A stretch of 64,000 nt of DNA from Cryptomeria japonica (lineage: Eukaryota > Streptophyta > Pinopsida > Cupressales > Cupressaceae), in NCBI RefSeq assembly GCF_030272615.1, contig NC_081410.1:256479533-256543532 (forward strand). Reading direction: 5' to 3'. A program made the position numbers and the translations under genes. The first letter of the stretch is position 1; each line of letters opens with the position of its first letter. The notes under the pieces are model-generated. The model was not told the origin of the DNA, did no database searches, and worked only from the letters and a program-made list of their open reading frames with translations. Shown here piece after piece: positions 12,300 through 23,173 of this stretch.

Positions 12300-12630
12300 C
12301 TCCATTTTGATCCTACTTCACGAACTCCTTGAACTTTCGTAGAACTACTTTCATGGACTCTAAAGTGATAGGAATTTCAGCATTAAGACCATATAATAAT
12401 TTAAGAGGAGACATACCAATGGCTCTCTTTGGAGTAATACAATCAACCCACAAAGCATCAAACAAAGCCTTGTGCCATAATCATTGATTATCATCAACAA
12501 GTTTCCTAATGATATTTACCGGGTTCTTGTTACTGGATTCCGCCTACCATTACCTTGAGGATGGTAATCAGACTTGAATGTGCAAGAGTAATTCCACACT
12601 CAAAGAAGAATTGAGACACTTCATATGAAG
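12300..12630 (-). pseudogene. G2 integrase C-terminal piece fused to a short ORF X tail
   Basis: Minus-strand codons give an integrase piece with DYHPQGNG and, after a frame change, TPKRAIGMSP and a YGLNAEIP block (before 12354), as in the end of a Ty3/gypsy integrase core. The usual Glu after GNG is lost. The frame then passes at 12353 directly into codons starting MKVVLRKFKEF, which are also found at the end of ORF X (23174-23227). I infer that a deletion joined integrase to the end of X. A stop follows soon after the junction. Confidence 0.65.
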
Positions 12631-13449
12631 AAAATTGTCATGCCCAAAATTTAGGGCAAAAACGGAACAATTTTTTTTTAAAAGATACTAATTTAATTAA
12701 CAAGCACACTCTTGCGACAAGCGTTAAAGAAAATTTCATTATTAAATTCTGACTAATTTCGAACGACTAAGCTTCGTTAAAAAAAGTTATATTTTAATTG
12801 CGGGAAAACCTACTGGTCTAGATTCTATCTCCAAAAGATACTTAGACAAAAGGTTTAAAAAAATTAATCAAACTAAAGGAAATAGGAGAGGTATTTTAAT
12901 TTTATCTCCCGAAACGACTATATAGTCTTTTCAAATCTTTTCTTAAATACCTCTAAATAATTTAACCAAAATTAAAATCAGTATTAAATAATTATATACA
13001 TATATACATATTTGATTATGCATATATTTATATATTTATAATTTAATTACTTATACAAAATGCTCAAATAAATTCATAAAAAATTACATATATATATTCC
13101 CATATATATATGTATGGAAATATATATATATATACATTTATTTTACTTAAATGGCAGATATTTTAACTCTAAACTTTAATTACCATTATAATGTCCTCAT
13201 TAAAATCCATATTGTTGCCCAACCCTAATTAGGGTTCTAATTTCTTTTATAATTATATACCACACTAAATAATATACTTATTTTTTTTTTTTTATATTTA
13301 AATTACCCTAGCCCCTTTCGGGCTAGGGATTAACCCACTTTTTCTTTTTAACAGGCGAGTTACATGCTGGGCCGAAGGCCTAACCAGCGGCCATGAATTC
13401 CAAGTTGCAGGTCACGGGGGGGGTTTCGAGTGGCGGCTGGCCGCGCGCA

Positions 13450-13649
13450 CCACTGTGTGTGCGCACAGTGGCGCCGCGGCACCACTGTGTGCCCACACAG
13501 TGGGCGCCGCTGGCGGCACCACTGTGTGCCCACACAGTGGCGGCCGCGGCCGTCCACTGTGTGCCCACACAGTGGGAGCCGCAAGCGGCTCCACTGTGTG
13601 TGCACACAGTGGGCGCCGCGTGGATGTCCACTGTGCGTACACACAGTGG
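13450..13649. repeat. Palindrome array in S1, 6 units with GC-rich spacers
   Basis: Six 22-bp palindromes with arm CCACTGTGTG, a 2-bp centre, and arm CACACAGTGG: 13450-13471, 13482-13503, 13519-13540, 13554-13575, 13591-13612 and 13628-13649 (starts 32-37 bp apart). Four are perfect or nearly so; 13450 and 13628 have a C in one arm. The spacers are GC-rich and some are themselves palindromic, for example GAGCCGC AA GCGGCTC at about 13575-13591. The block stands out sharply from AT-rich surroundings. The ORFs on both strands here are by-products. Confidence 0.92.
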
Positions 13650-13737
13650 AGTCCGCGGGGACCCCAACTTAATTTTTTTGTTAATTTTTTTTTGAAAATT
13701 AATTTTTTTATTTATTTTAAAAAAATTAAACATATAA

Positions 13738-13816
13738 CTATATAAATATATATATATTTGTATATATATATATATATATAAATATGAATATATATACATA
13801 TATATATATATATATG
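13738..13816. repeat. AT-dinucleotide microsatellite
   Basis: Mostly (TA)n with some ATAAATAT interruptions, inside S1. Confidence 0.85.
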
Positions 13817-16517
13817 TGGTAATTACAAAATTAAATAATTCAAGGGTAAGAAAATAAACCTAAATTCAATATAGCATTTACATATATATAAATATATATT
13901 TTTTTTTTAAAAAAAAAATTTTACTTGCTAAAACATAAACTAATATAGTAAAGGGAAAGAATATGAAGTTAATTCAGATCAAAAGTATATATATTTACTT
14001 ATATAAAATCATTGAGCTTTTTAAACAAAGCTAGCCCAAAAAACAATTTTAAATACTTTTAAAGGTTGCAAAAATACTTTCCTAATATAAAAGGAAAGCT
14101 TTCATTGATTTTTTTTTTTTTTTCTCTAATCTAATATTTCATAAATCTATTTTTTTTAAAATACATAGAAATCTTTCAACAACAATAATCTTTTATTTGC
14201 CACAAGAGAAATATAATTATAATCTTAAATGGAAAACAAATCTTTTATTTCTTTCCATAATACAAGAAGCTTTTTACATGCAACACAATTTAACCTTCTT
14301 TTTTTTAAAAAAAAAACCAGAAGTAGAATTAACAAGCTTTTCTTTCTTTAAAACATCTCTAAGATCTACTACCAAATTTACAGAATGTTTTCTCTAAACA
14401 GTCACAACAATAAATCTTCAAGTCTACTATTACAAATTTACAACTTGCTTCTCCTTTCTCCTGAATGAGGCATTTATTTACAACAACTTTAAAACAACAT
14501 CTGCAACTGAATTCAATTATCTTCAAATACAATCTTCTGATTTTCTTTCATGAATCCTATCCTCTTTCCTCTGAATTTCCTGCATAATAGAAAAACACAA
14601 AACTGACCACGGAGTGCTCACCTCCCAGCCTAGGCTAACTGGTAGCCACCCCCGAGCTCGGAGAACCAATTCCTAGACGGGTAACAATCAGGCAAACACA
14701 TAGAAAGCAATGCATACAGATATTCCAGACACATTCCCAACCTGGCTTTCACAGCACCACACTCTGGTGGTGAATATTTTCAAAGGGTGGTAGTGGACCG
14801 AATACCCTGAGGAGAATCTGCAAGTATGTAATAACAAGAAGCCACCTCATGGCACAAATAACATATCAAAATCTCAACCCCATAAATTCCTTATGCCCCC
14901 CAAAGGAATTCTAGCCTTATAACCCTCCTTATGACCCCCATTGCACAAACAGGCCATGCAGCAAGGGTCACACAAAGATCCCTTATGATCGCTCTCTAAA
15001 GAGAGTCTCTCACTCGAGGGCTGTCACTGCTACCACCCTCAAGATCCTCTTCTCTCCCAAGAGAAAGAGAGATCTTGAGAAAACTCCCAAAACACATTCA
15101 TTCATTAAACAAAACCAAAAGATTTTCAAACATTCGTTTTCAAGAATACAGATTTTCTTATTCAACAACTTTCAGAAATAAACAAAAAAACAAGTCATTA
15201 AAAGTAAAAATGAAACCAACCTTAATCTGCCCAAAGGTTATAATGATATCTGAAGAAGAGCTGCCCAATCCACAATTCTTTATTTTCCTTAATCAATTTC
15301 TTTATCCCATAACATTATTTTTCTTCCAAATTTTCTTCTGTCTCCAAAAATGGAGAGTGGGTGATTAACCAGCTATTCCCAAAAATCTTCCTTAAGAAGC
15401 TCACTCTCTGAGTTCTCACAGGATTCTAAAAAAAATCAACAAAAAGAAGGAAGAAAGCAAAAATGCAAAAAGACTTTCCTTCCAAGAGGGAAAAATCTTG
15501 ATTTGATTTCACTCCCATTTTCCATTTTCGCTCAACTCAAAAAAACCAATTTTTAAAGCGTTAAAAAGATCATAATAAAGTAGAAACTTGCCTAAAATTA
15601 CCCCTAACCCCTAGGTATACCTTATGGGCTTCAGGAAACCCTAATAAACTACCCCTAGGTGTTCATTTAACCCATTTTAAACCCCTCTGAAGTTTATTTT
15701 CGGGTCAAACATAAGTTGACCACTCCAAATATTATATTCTCAAAATATCTTTTTGACAACACATTATTTTATTTAAAACTAATAATAATTAACACTTTCC
15801 CATCAAGAGACAAGATAAAATATTTAAATTTAAATCCACACATGTGTCAAGTGACACTAATAAAATACTTTTACAAAATAAACATGAAATTGTCTCTTGA
15901 GGTTTTTACACAAAAAATTTAAATAACACATAACACACATGCAGCATATACTGATACGAATAAAATACAACACAAACGGGGTGTTGTCTCTCCAAATAGA
16001 CAAACCCTGGCTTTACGAACATACATAAGTCTAGGTTTGATTCTTTGTAATTTTCCATGGTCACATGGTAACTTTCCTGCGCATCTCAATTTACACATTA
16101 GTACTCCCAAATATTCATATATAATATAATTCAATAATACAACAATGCACATCATTACTTGCATACACTTTTCATCTGCATAGATTGAATACTTCTTTTG
16201 TCAAGCAAATTCACATAAACAATTTTTCATCCCAATTCACATAAACTAAACATACATCATAGTTCTATATTCAAAGTAAAGTCCTGCAAATTCATTAACG
16301 ACATCTATCATTGCAATATCATTCTATCTAATAATCATGTAGTGTTCTATCTCATAAAGCATGTAAGTAAAACATCAATTCATAGCAATGTTATCCAATA
16401 TCCTGAAATCATATAATTTCTAAGTCTCAAAATGCATCAAAACAAAGTATCCATAGTAGTCTAAAATATAAAATCCACTGAATGTCAAACTGAGTCGAGG
16501 TGAGGCCTCACAAAAAT

Positions 16518-17163
16518 GCAGATGGATTGTCCGCAATAATTTTATTGGGAACACCAAATCTGTAGATTATATTCTCCTTTAGGAAACGACATACCACTTC
16601 CGAAGTAGCATGCCTTACTAGAATAGCTTCAACCCACTTAGTGAAATAATCTATAGCCATGAGAACATAAGTATGTGTTGCATTGGAAGATGGGCTAATA
16701 ACACCAATGAAATCAATGCCCTATTGTTTGAAAGGCTCATCAATTACAATTGGCTTGAGAGGAAGTGTTGCTATCTTTTTATTTTGAGCAAACTACTGAC
16801 AAAGATCACATTTGCCCTCAATATTTTATGTTGTCACGGGTGTGGAAAAATGCCCACCACAAGCTAAGTTATGGAAATATTATAGTAACTTAACCTATTG
16901 TGCTTTATCAACACACATTAAAAAGACATCATCAATATTCTTCTTATGCAAGTAATTGTCCCAAATGAAAAAACTTGCATCTTTGAGTTTGATTTTTCTT
17001 TTTCCCTTGTAGCTCAAGTTTGAAGGACATTCACCATAAGTGAGAAAATGAGAAATATTAGAATACCACTCCTCTGTAGTGTTAACATATAACACAGTAG
17101 GTAAAAATTATGGAATTTCATCTAATCCCTTACCTATATGGGATGAATCGTATTAGCCATTAG
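16518..17163 (-). pseudogene. G2 integrase, zinc-binding and core part
   Basis: On the minus strand, a block at 17095-16895 ends with an HNLACGGHF-like zinc-binding start, followed by KCDLCQ (about 16810), then the core GIDFIG (first Asp), YFTKWVEA and IIADNPS (second Asp) up to 16518, where S1 interrupts. This is the H2C2 plus DDE layout of Ty3/gypsy integrase. Several in-frame stops show it is not functional. It continues at 12630 on the other side of S1. Confidence 0.75.
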
Positions 17164-17848
17164 CTAACACAAACCTTTCCCACAAACAAGCTTCGTAGGT
17201 TTAATATCTAGATCATTCTCTTTAATTTTGGCAATCCAATTGCCTCTCTTGGTACCAAATTCTTGTTGAGTGAGAATTGACTTAATTGCAGTATCGGGAA
17301 CTAAAACAATTATATGAGAATTCAAGATATAAAATCTGAAATAGTTAGCTGCTTTGACCACAACATAAGCATGTTTTTCCATTTGGAGTACTTCAACTCA
17401 TGAGATTTCAAAGGAAAACTCATGAAATTTATAGGAGATTCTATCCCCTCTTGATTCTTCTACATGAGGATAGTAGACATGGCATGGTCATAAGCATAAC
17501 TATACATAATGAAATCTTGAGTGTAGTTAGGACAAACCAAAAATGGAGCATGAGCAATAGCCTCTTTAATTTCACTAAAAGTGGCTTTTCCTTTAGTATT
17601 CCATTAGAAAATTGTTTTGCCTTTCATCTAATCAACTATATGATGAGTATTTTCAGCAAAATCTGGAATAAACCTTGGAGAGAATTTACCTTCCCGAAGA
17701 ATGAATGAAAAACTATTTTACTAGTTGGCAAGGCCAAACTCTGGATATACTTAATCCTTTCAAGATCAATCTTGATCCCTTCTTTGGATGCAATGTGACC
17801 AAGAAGCTTACCTTTAGTAACACCAAAAATTGACTTCTTGGGATTCAA
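17164..17848 (-). pseudogene. G2 RT connection and RNase H remains
   Basis: Minus strand. Block 17848-17636 begins MNPKKSIFGVTKGKLLGHI, the typical sequence after the Ty3/gypsy RT palm (KC.FG...LLGHIVS). It then continues with shifted frames to 17382-17164 (EKHAYVVVKAANYFRFYI), the usual end of RNase H (YAVVKALKHFRHYL-like). The middle, including the RNase H catalytic Asp residues, is damaged by frame changes. Confidence 0.65.
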
Positions 17849-17875
17849 CGATATCCCATGTTCACGACATCTTCT

Positions 17876-18334
17876 TCAAACATCTTTCAAATGGAAGAGA
17901 TGATTATTGCGATCTTTTGAGAAAATTGTTAGGTCATCAAGATATACAACAAGATATCTTCCAATGATACCTTGGAAATCCATGTCCATAACCCTCTCAA
18001 AAGGTGCGCCTGCATTGATCAAACCAAAATGTATCCTTCGATAAGAAAATGTACCCCAAGGAATTGTAAAAGCAGTCTTGTGTTGATCATACTCATTGAC
18101 CTCAATTTGGTTGTAGCCTGAGAATCCATCAAGCATGGAGAACATCTGTGAACCAGTGACTATCTGCAAGACTTGATCCATCACCGATATAAGATAATTA
18201 TCCTTTAAGGAAGACTGATTAAGATTGTGAAAGTCCATGCAAATGTTGATTTCCCCATTCTTCTTTCTCACTAGTACAATATTAGCAATCCAAGTTGAGT
18301 GATGAATAGGAAATTTTATTCTAGCATTTAGCAT
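17876..18334 (-). pseudogene. G2 reverse transcriptase (RVT_1) palm
   Basis: The minus strand encodes 152 residues with the classical Ty3/gypsy RT blocks: VRKKNGEINICMDFHNLN, MFSMLDGFSGYNQI (first catalytic Asp region), KTAFTIPWGTF, and VVYLDDLTIFSK with the YLDD box intact. The upstream part of RT lies in 18667-18434 (LLCQYIDVLSY...). No upstream start exists in this block; it is part of a broken pol. Confidence 0.85.
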
Positions 18335-18433
18335 CTTTTGTATTTCTAATATTATTGTACCTAAAATCTTGGGATAATATTGACTTTATTTTTGCTTGAA
18401 AGGCATTGTCCCAAAATTAGGGGGAATATCATG

Positions 18434-20139
18434 CTATACCTCCTTGGGTTTGAAAGACTTCAAATCATCATAAAGATAAGACAATACATCAATGTACTGA
18501 CATAGCAATTGAATGAACTGTTCCCTTTCAGCTACAGTACAACTGTTACTAATATTAACAAATTTTGGATCACTTTGTAGTCCAATATTATATTTCTTAT
18601 ATCCTATGGCGTCATTTGATGACTCTTGTTGTTGCCACTTGATATATCTATCATGTTTATCAAACAATTTCTCAAGAGAAACAGGTCCTTTGGGAATTTA
18701 ATTACTTTTCAATTGTAGAATTTTTTCTTCTTGTTCATATTCCTTATCAGAATATGAATCTGAAGAATAGCAATTGCTATTCTCAAAGTAAATATTATTG
18801 ATATCATATTTAACTTCAAGGAAATTAATGGCATGCTTGTTATCATTAAATATTTTCCACTGATCCCAATTATCTAGGACACTCAGCCTTGAAACCAATT
18901 CAATGAAATATCTTTCTTGATTGAAATCTTTATGCGAGATCAAGAGAGTAGAAAAGGCAACTAGAGAATCTGCCCCATCATTCAAATCTCCTGGAACCAT
19001 AGAAATATTGAAAGCATCAAATCTTTCAATATTATCCCAAATAATGTTACAATAGTGATTAAGCCTATCATTTTTGGTTTGATAAATATTTCTCACCTGG
19101 CACACCACTAGCTCGACATCACCCTGTGCATGCAAATTCTTAATTCTCCTTTTATGTGCAACTTTGATACCCAACGACAAGGACTCATACTCAACTATGT
19201 TGTTAGTATTAAAAATTGTAATTTGAAGGAATAAGAAAAAAAATCTCCTTGAGGAGAAATGAGTGCAATGCTTGCACCCGAATCAACTGAGGCACAACTA
19301 CCATCAAATTCCAATACCTAAACATAATTGGAAGTATTTTCAATAGGAGTCATAGATATATCTTCATCATAAGAAAAAGGAACTTAACCTTGAATGGAAG
19401 GACTTTCACCTTTATCAACCATGACAAAGGACTTAGAAGAGCTTGTGATCGATTCTTGATCTTCACATGCATCGGTGAACCTATCAGAATTTGATATGTG
19501 CGAAGAACTTGACTCTTCACTATCATCATTGCTAGATGAATAAGATGCGTCAAATGTTGAAACTTCTACCCAATCCTCAACAAATTCACAAATTTCATCA
19601 ATATGTAGATAGTAGTTTCCCATACCTATTGACTCAAACAAAATTTGTGCATTAGGATCATCTGATTTCACCACCATGTATGTGGTTTCTCTTTTGGGAA
19701 TGAGCTTCTGCATGACTCCCTTAATTAGAATTTTGGCTTGAGTCGTGTCCATGTATAGCTCACTGCCTACATAGTTAGAAAACTTGCATCCCAACAAAAT
19801 TCCATATGAAGTAGGAACATTAGCAACCGCAAAAATCATTTTAATCATCTTTTCAGGGAATGACACGAATACAAACTGTGCATCCTTAATTTGCCCTACA
19901 AGAGGCACTTGTTTATTTTCCTTTGAATAATAGTGACCAAAAGTTTCAGTCAATCTCAAACCAAGAGAATTTGTGACCTTGAGGGGCATTAGATTATCTA
20001 AGGCCCCAGAATCAATAATGCAATTGCTCAACTTAAAACCATTTATCAATAAGGAAATATAGAAAGGGTCTATTTTTCCAAGAATTGATGAAGGAATAGT
20101 AACTGGGTTATTAGGAATATTCTTAGGCTTAGATAACAC
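18434..20139 (-). pseudogene. G2 protease and protease-RT linker
   Basis: Block 20139-19384 (251 codons) carries an aspartic protease with the CIIDSGALDNLMP active-site motif (Asp-Ser-Gly intact) and a downstream ILLGCKF block. It ends in an acidic/Ser-rich linker. Blocks 19180-18698 and 18667-18434 continue toward RT. Protease followed by a long acidic linker before RT is common in plant Ty3/gypsy polyproteins. Confidence 0.75.
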
Positions 20140-20148
20140 AAGGTTATT

Positions 20149-21644
20149 TTAGGAAGAACTCACAGTAGGTTGAGAATCTCTATCCTTAACAAATTTTACC
20201 AACCTATCAAACTGATAAAGATTAGACTGTAGGTATTCAACCTCTAACATTTGTATCTTAGTCTTTTTTGTAGGGTCAATTATATCAAAGGGATGATAAA
20301 TATTTGACAAGGTAGGTAAAGACACATCATGGGATTTGGGATTACTAGCACTAGTCTTGGATAAATTTAAAACTATGAGAGGTTGAGTAGGGGAACTTAC
20401 TTGATTATCACTCAGAATACTCTTAGGCAATGTAGGAAGATGAGTTCCCCTCTTTGCAATTTTAACCAACAACTAAGGAGTATCTTTCTTCTTTGCCTCA
20501 TCATTTTTGGGATGATCAGGTTGATGATGAGAGTGAGTGAGAACTACATTTGTACTTGCATCAACCACCTCTGGAGAGTCTTCAAAATGCATGTAACCAA
20601 TAGTAGAATCACCAGCAACTTCTTCACCATGCTCTTAGAAAAGTCCTGCAACATCTTCCTCAAAATATTGAAAATCACCTTGTTTTACTTCAAAGTATCC
20701 CACAACTGAATTAGAATATGGAGCTTCAAGAGCCAACCTCTCTGGAGTAGGAGGGATTTTTTCTTGATCTTTCACAACATAGTTACTTGCATTATTGGGG
20801 TATGTTCTTCATAGAACATTTTTATACAGAGCAGGGTAAGATGTTTGTGAAATTTATTTCTTCAAGGTGACCACCTCATTTTCCAACCTTTGTAACATTG
20901 GATCAGTGTTATTTGAAGAAGGAGAATTAGAAGTTTTTGGAATAGAAAAACTTACTTTAGCTTTACTAGGATCCTTCTTTATTTTGCCAGCAAAAATCAA
21001 ATGATCCTCAATTTCCACTGCTTGAGTTTGTGAAATTGTCAAATTATTAGGAGGTGTCCTCCTTAACAAAAAGCTGACCTCTGACAACTAAGCATTCACA
21101 AAGAAATATTTGATATTTTTAGTGGTTGGCTGAGAGTTTTTAGGAATTCTATTCTTCAGTTTGTTGAAATTAGCCACAAAATATCTCATAGGTTTGTAGC
21201 ATGTCTCAAATTGGGCTTTGAGAATATCCCATGAAATAATGGTTTGAGGTGCCAAATGATAGAACCAATCAGTTGTAGCATATTACAGAGTCTCAACAAA
21301 GAGATGAATAGCTACATCTTCATACCCAACACCAATAATTCCACATGCAATGTGAAATGCTACAATATGTTTATTTGGATGTTTTTTCCATCTCCAAAGA
21401 ATTTAGGAACATTCTTCTATGAACCTTGTGGGAGGGGATGGAAAGGTGGAGTCAAGTTGAGAGGACCAAAATTTTGTCCCCAAGGTCCTTGAGCTCCCAT
21501 TGATACTATTTTTTGCATAGGTTGATACGAAGGTATCACAAACCTTTGAACTTGTGGTATTACCAAAGTTCTTGAAGCACTGGAAGCTTCACTTGGAATA
21601 GGTGATCTTTCACTTGTAGGAGGATAAATTCTTGTGTGTTGCAA
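20149..21644 (-). pseudogene. G2 gag remains
   Basis: From the primer-binding site the minus strand has a Pro/Ser-rich N-terminus (21644-21417). It continues with a retrotransposon gag domain in which VAFHIACGII, ATTDWFYHL and SWDILKAQFE are readable at about 21370-21200 with two in-frame stops. A tail follows (21087-20854) with TPPNNLTISQTQ and a short coiled coil, then a linker (20472-20149) leading to protease. No CCHC zinc knuckle was seen. Confidence 0.65.
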
Positions 21645-21943
21645 AGGAGATACCGATGAAGAAGGAAAATAGTCAAATTATTCTTTTGTAACAACTCAAA
21701 AACAAGATCAATGATACCTTGATTTTTTCTTCCACGAGTGTAACTTTGACTGGCTAGATTAACAACCTTGGAAACTTAACATAGGAAGAATTATTGAAAA
21801 TTATAGATACTAATAACAAGAGGAATAGACTACTAGAATCAAAATGAAAAGACTTGATTGCATGCACTTTCCAATAGAGATTAAAATGAAAAGGAATACT
21901 AGTATACTTCAAACAAAAGAGTGAGTCTTTTAGATGTGTATTT

Positions 21944-21963
21944 GATCCCCAACAGAGTCGCCA
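21944..21963 (-). other. G2 primer-binding site
   Basis: The minus strand reads TGGCGACTCTGTTGGGG a few bases inside the right LTR, a form common in plant Ty3/gypsy elements. I did not assign the tRNA. Confidence 0.6.
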
Positions 21964-21969
21964 AAAAAC

Positions 21970-23173
21970 TATTGGTTGAAAATTTTGCAAACTATAAGAG
22001 TTTACAAAATTGTGGTTTCAACCACAACAACACGAGATAAAATCTCTCCTAATTATTAAGGGAAGGCTCCCTTGTGATTCAATACTCTAACCTAATAAAA
22101 TAAGATACAAATTTCAACTCATATTCTAACATGGGCAGTACATCATCCTATCCTCTTTTTTTCAAGATAGATGTTCTTTTCCTCTCTTTTCAAGAAAGAA
22201 CTTACAATATAGAGGAACAATATTTCTTACAATTTTACAGTTACAAATTGACTCAGAATGCAAGATCGATACAATGTAGATAAGAAAAGAAGCAAAATTT
22301 CTATAAAGGCACAAAGTCCTATGTTGCTTCTCTAGGACAGGAAAGAGTGCTCAAGCTCAAAGTCTTAAAATTCATTGTTATCCTATCAACCTTTTTTACA
22401 AATTCCTTTGTAACCCAATGTGTTAATTAAGAAAATCAAAATAAAGCACAAAGTCTTTAAATTGATTCTTAACTTTACTTTTGATAATGTTTTTTCTAAA
22501 ATGATAATATGATGCTCAAAGTCTTCAAGTTATGATTTCCTTTCTAAGATGACACAATAAAGCACAAAGTCTTCAAAGTGTAACCTTAATATATATCTCA
22601 GCTAACTTTAACTTAAAAATACCAATATAAAGCACAAAGTCTTAAAATTGATAGCACAATCACCAATTCCTAATTCTATTAACAATATAGTCAAAATATG
22701 ACACAAAGTTCACAAATTAACAATTACCTCTACACTCTAACAATATTATCTCAAGACACCTTTACTTGAGAAAATAAAAAAATTATAATGAAAATGACAT
22801 AAGAAAACTCTCACCACAAACCACAAATGAATCCAACACAAAGTTTGGATGCCAAATCTTTCTTCTTATTTCATCAAGTTTGTAAAATCACAATAGGGAC
22901 ACAAAGTTTGACTTTTTTCACATCACTTCAACACAGTTTCGACATATAGATTAAACATAATAGATACATATTACAATAAGAAACCTCATATATATAAGAG
23001 AGGTGGGCTGATAAAAACTAGGAAAAACTATGACTAATTCAAAGAAGAGTCCTAATTGACTTTGGACTCGTGCATTGCCTAAGTGAAAAAACTAAATACA
23101 AAATGACACTTGAGGTGTCAAAGTCTTATTCAAAAATGCATCTACTATGAAAACTACCAAGTGTCACTAGACA
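21970..23173 (-). repeat. G2 5' LTR (right copy)
   Basis: Pairs with 11097-12299. The expected terminal TG (plus strand) is mutated to TA at 21970. On its outer side the 54 bp 23174-23227 are also shared with the left copy, and then ORF X begins, so this LTR seems to serve as the 3' LTR of an X-bearing element as well as the 5' LTR of G2. Confidence 0.85.

Larger units (their letters stand above)
12636..16512. mobile_element. S1: long solo LTR-like insertion (3877 bp), duplication AAAAT
   Basis: It splits the G2 integrase between the piece with IIADNPSAF (right) and FSSYEVSQF (left). Ends are TGTCATGCCC at 12636 and GGCCTCACA at 16512, so TG...CA. The flanks are AAAAT at 12631-12635 and AAAAT at 16513-16517. 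There is no coding sequence and no internal copy of its ends, so it behaves as a solo LTR, or a terminal-repeat element without genes. Contents: a hairpin around CCCTAGCCC (13300-13330), the palindrome array 13450-13649, AT microsatellites (13740-13815), a GC-richer block at about 14610-14690, and several A/T tracts. On the minus strand it begins TGTGAGGCCTCACC, a likely LTR start. Confidence 0.8.
11097..23173 (-). mobile_element. G2: Ty3/gypsy retrotransposon with gag-pol, integrase split by S1
   Basis: Two direct repeats of about 1.2 kb (11097-12299 and 21970-23173) flank gag, protease, RT, RNase H and integrase remains on the minus strand, in the usual Ty3/gypsy order. The primer-binding site lies next to the right LTR. 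All reading frames are broken. The integrase is interrupted by the S1 insertion (12636-16512). No 5-bp target duplication joins the outer ends: the right LTR continues into ORF X through 54 bp that the left copy also has, suggesting the right LTR is shared with a second, related element. Confidence 0.85.

Noticed and set aside
13450-13649. CRISPR-like look (regular repeats and spacers)
   Set aside because: Plant nuclear DNA inside an LTR; the repeats are palindromes with similar, GC-rich spacers and there are no cas genes.
13360-13799. Long overlapping ORFs on both strands
   Set aside because: They are by-products of the palindrome array: palindromes are open on both strands and repeat the same HTQW/CAHTV peptides.
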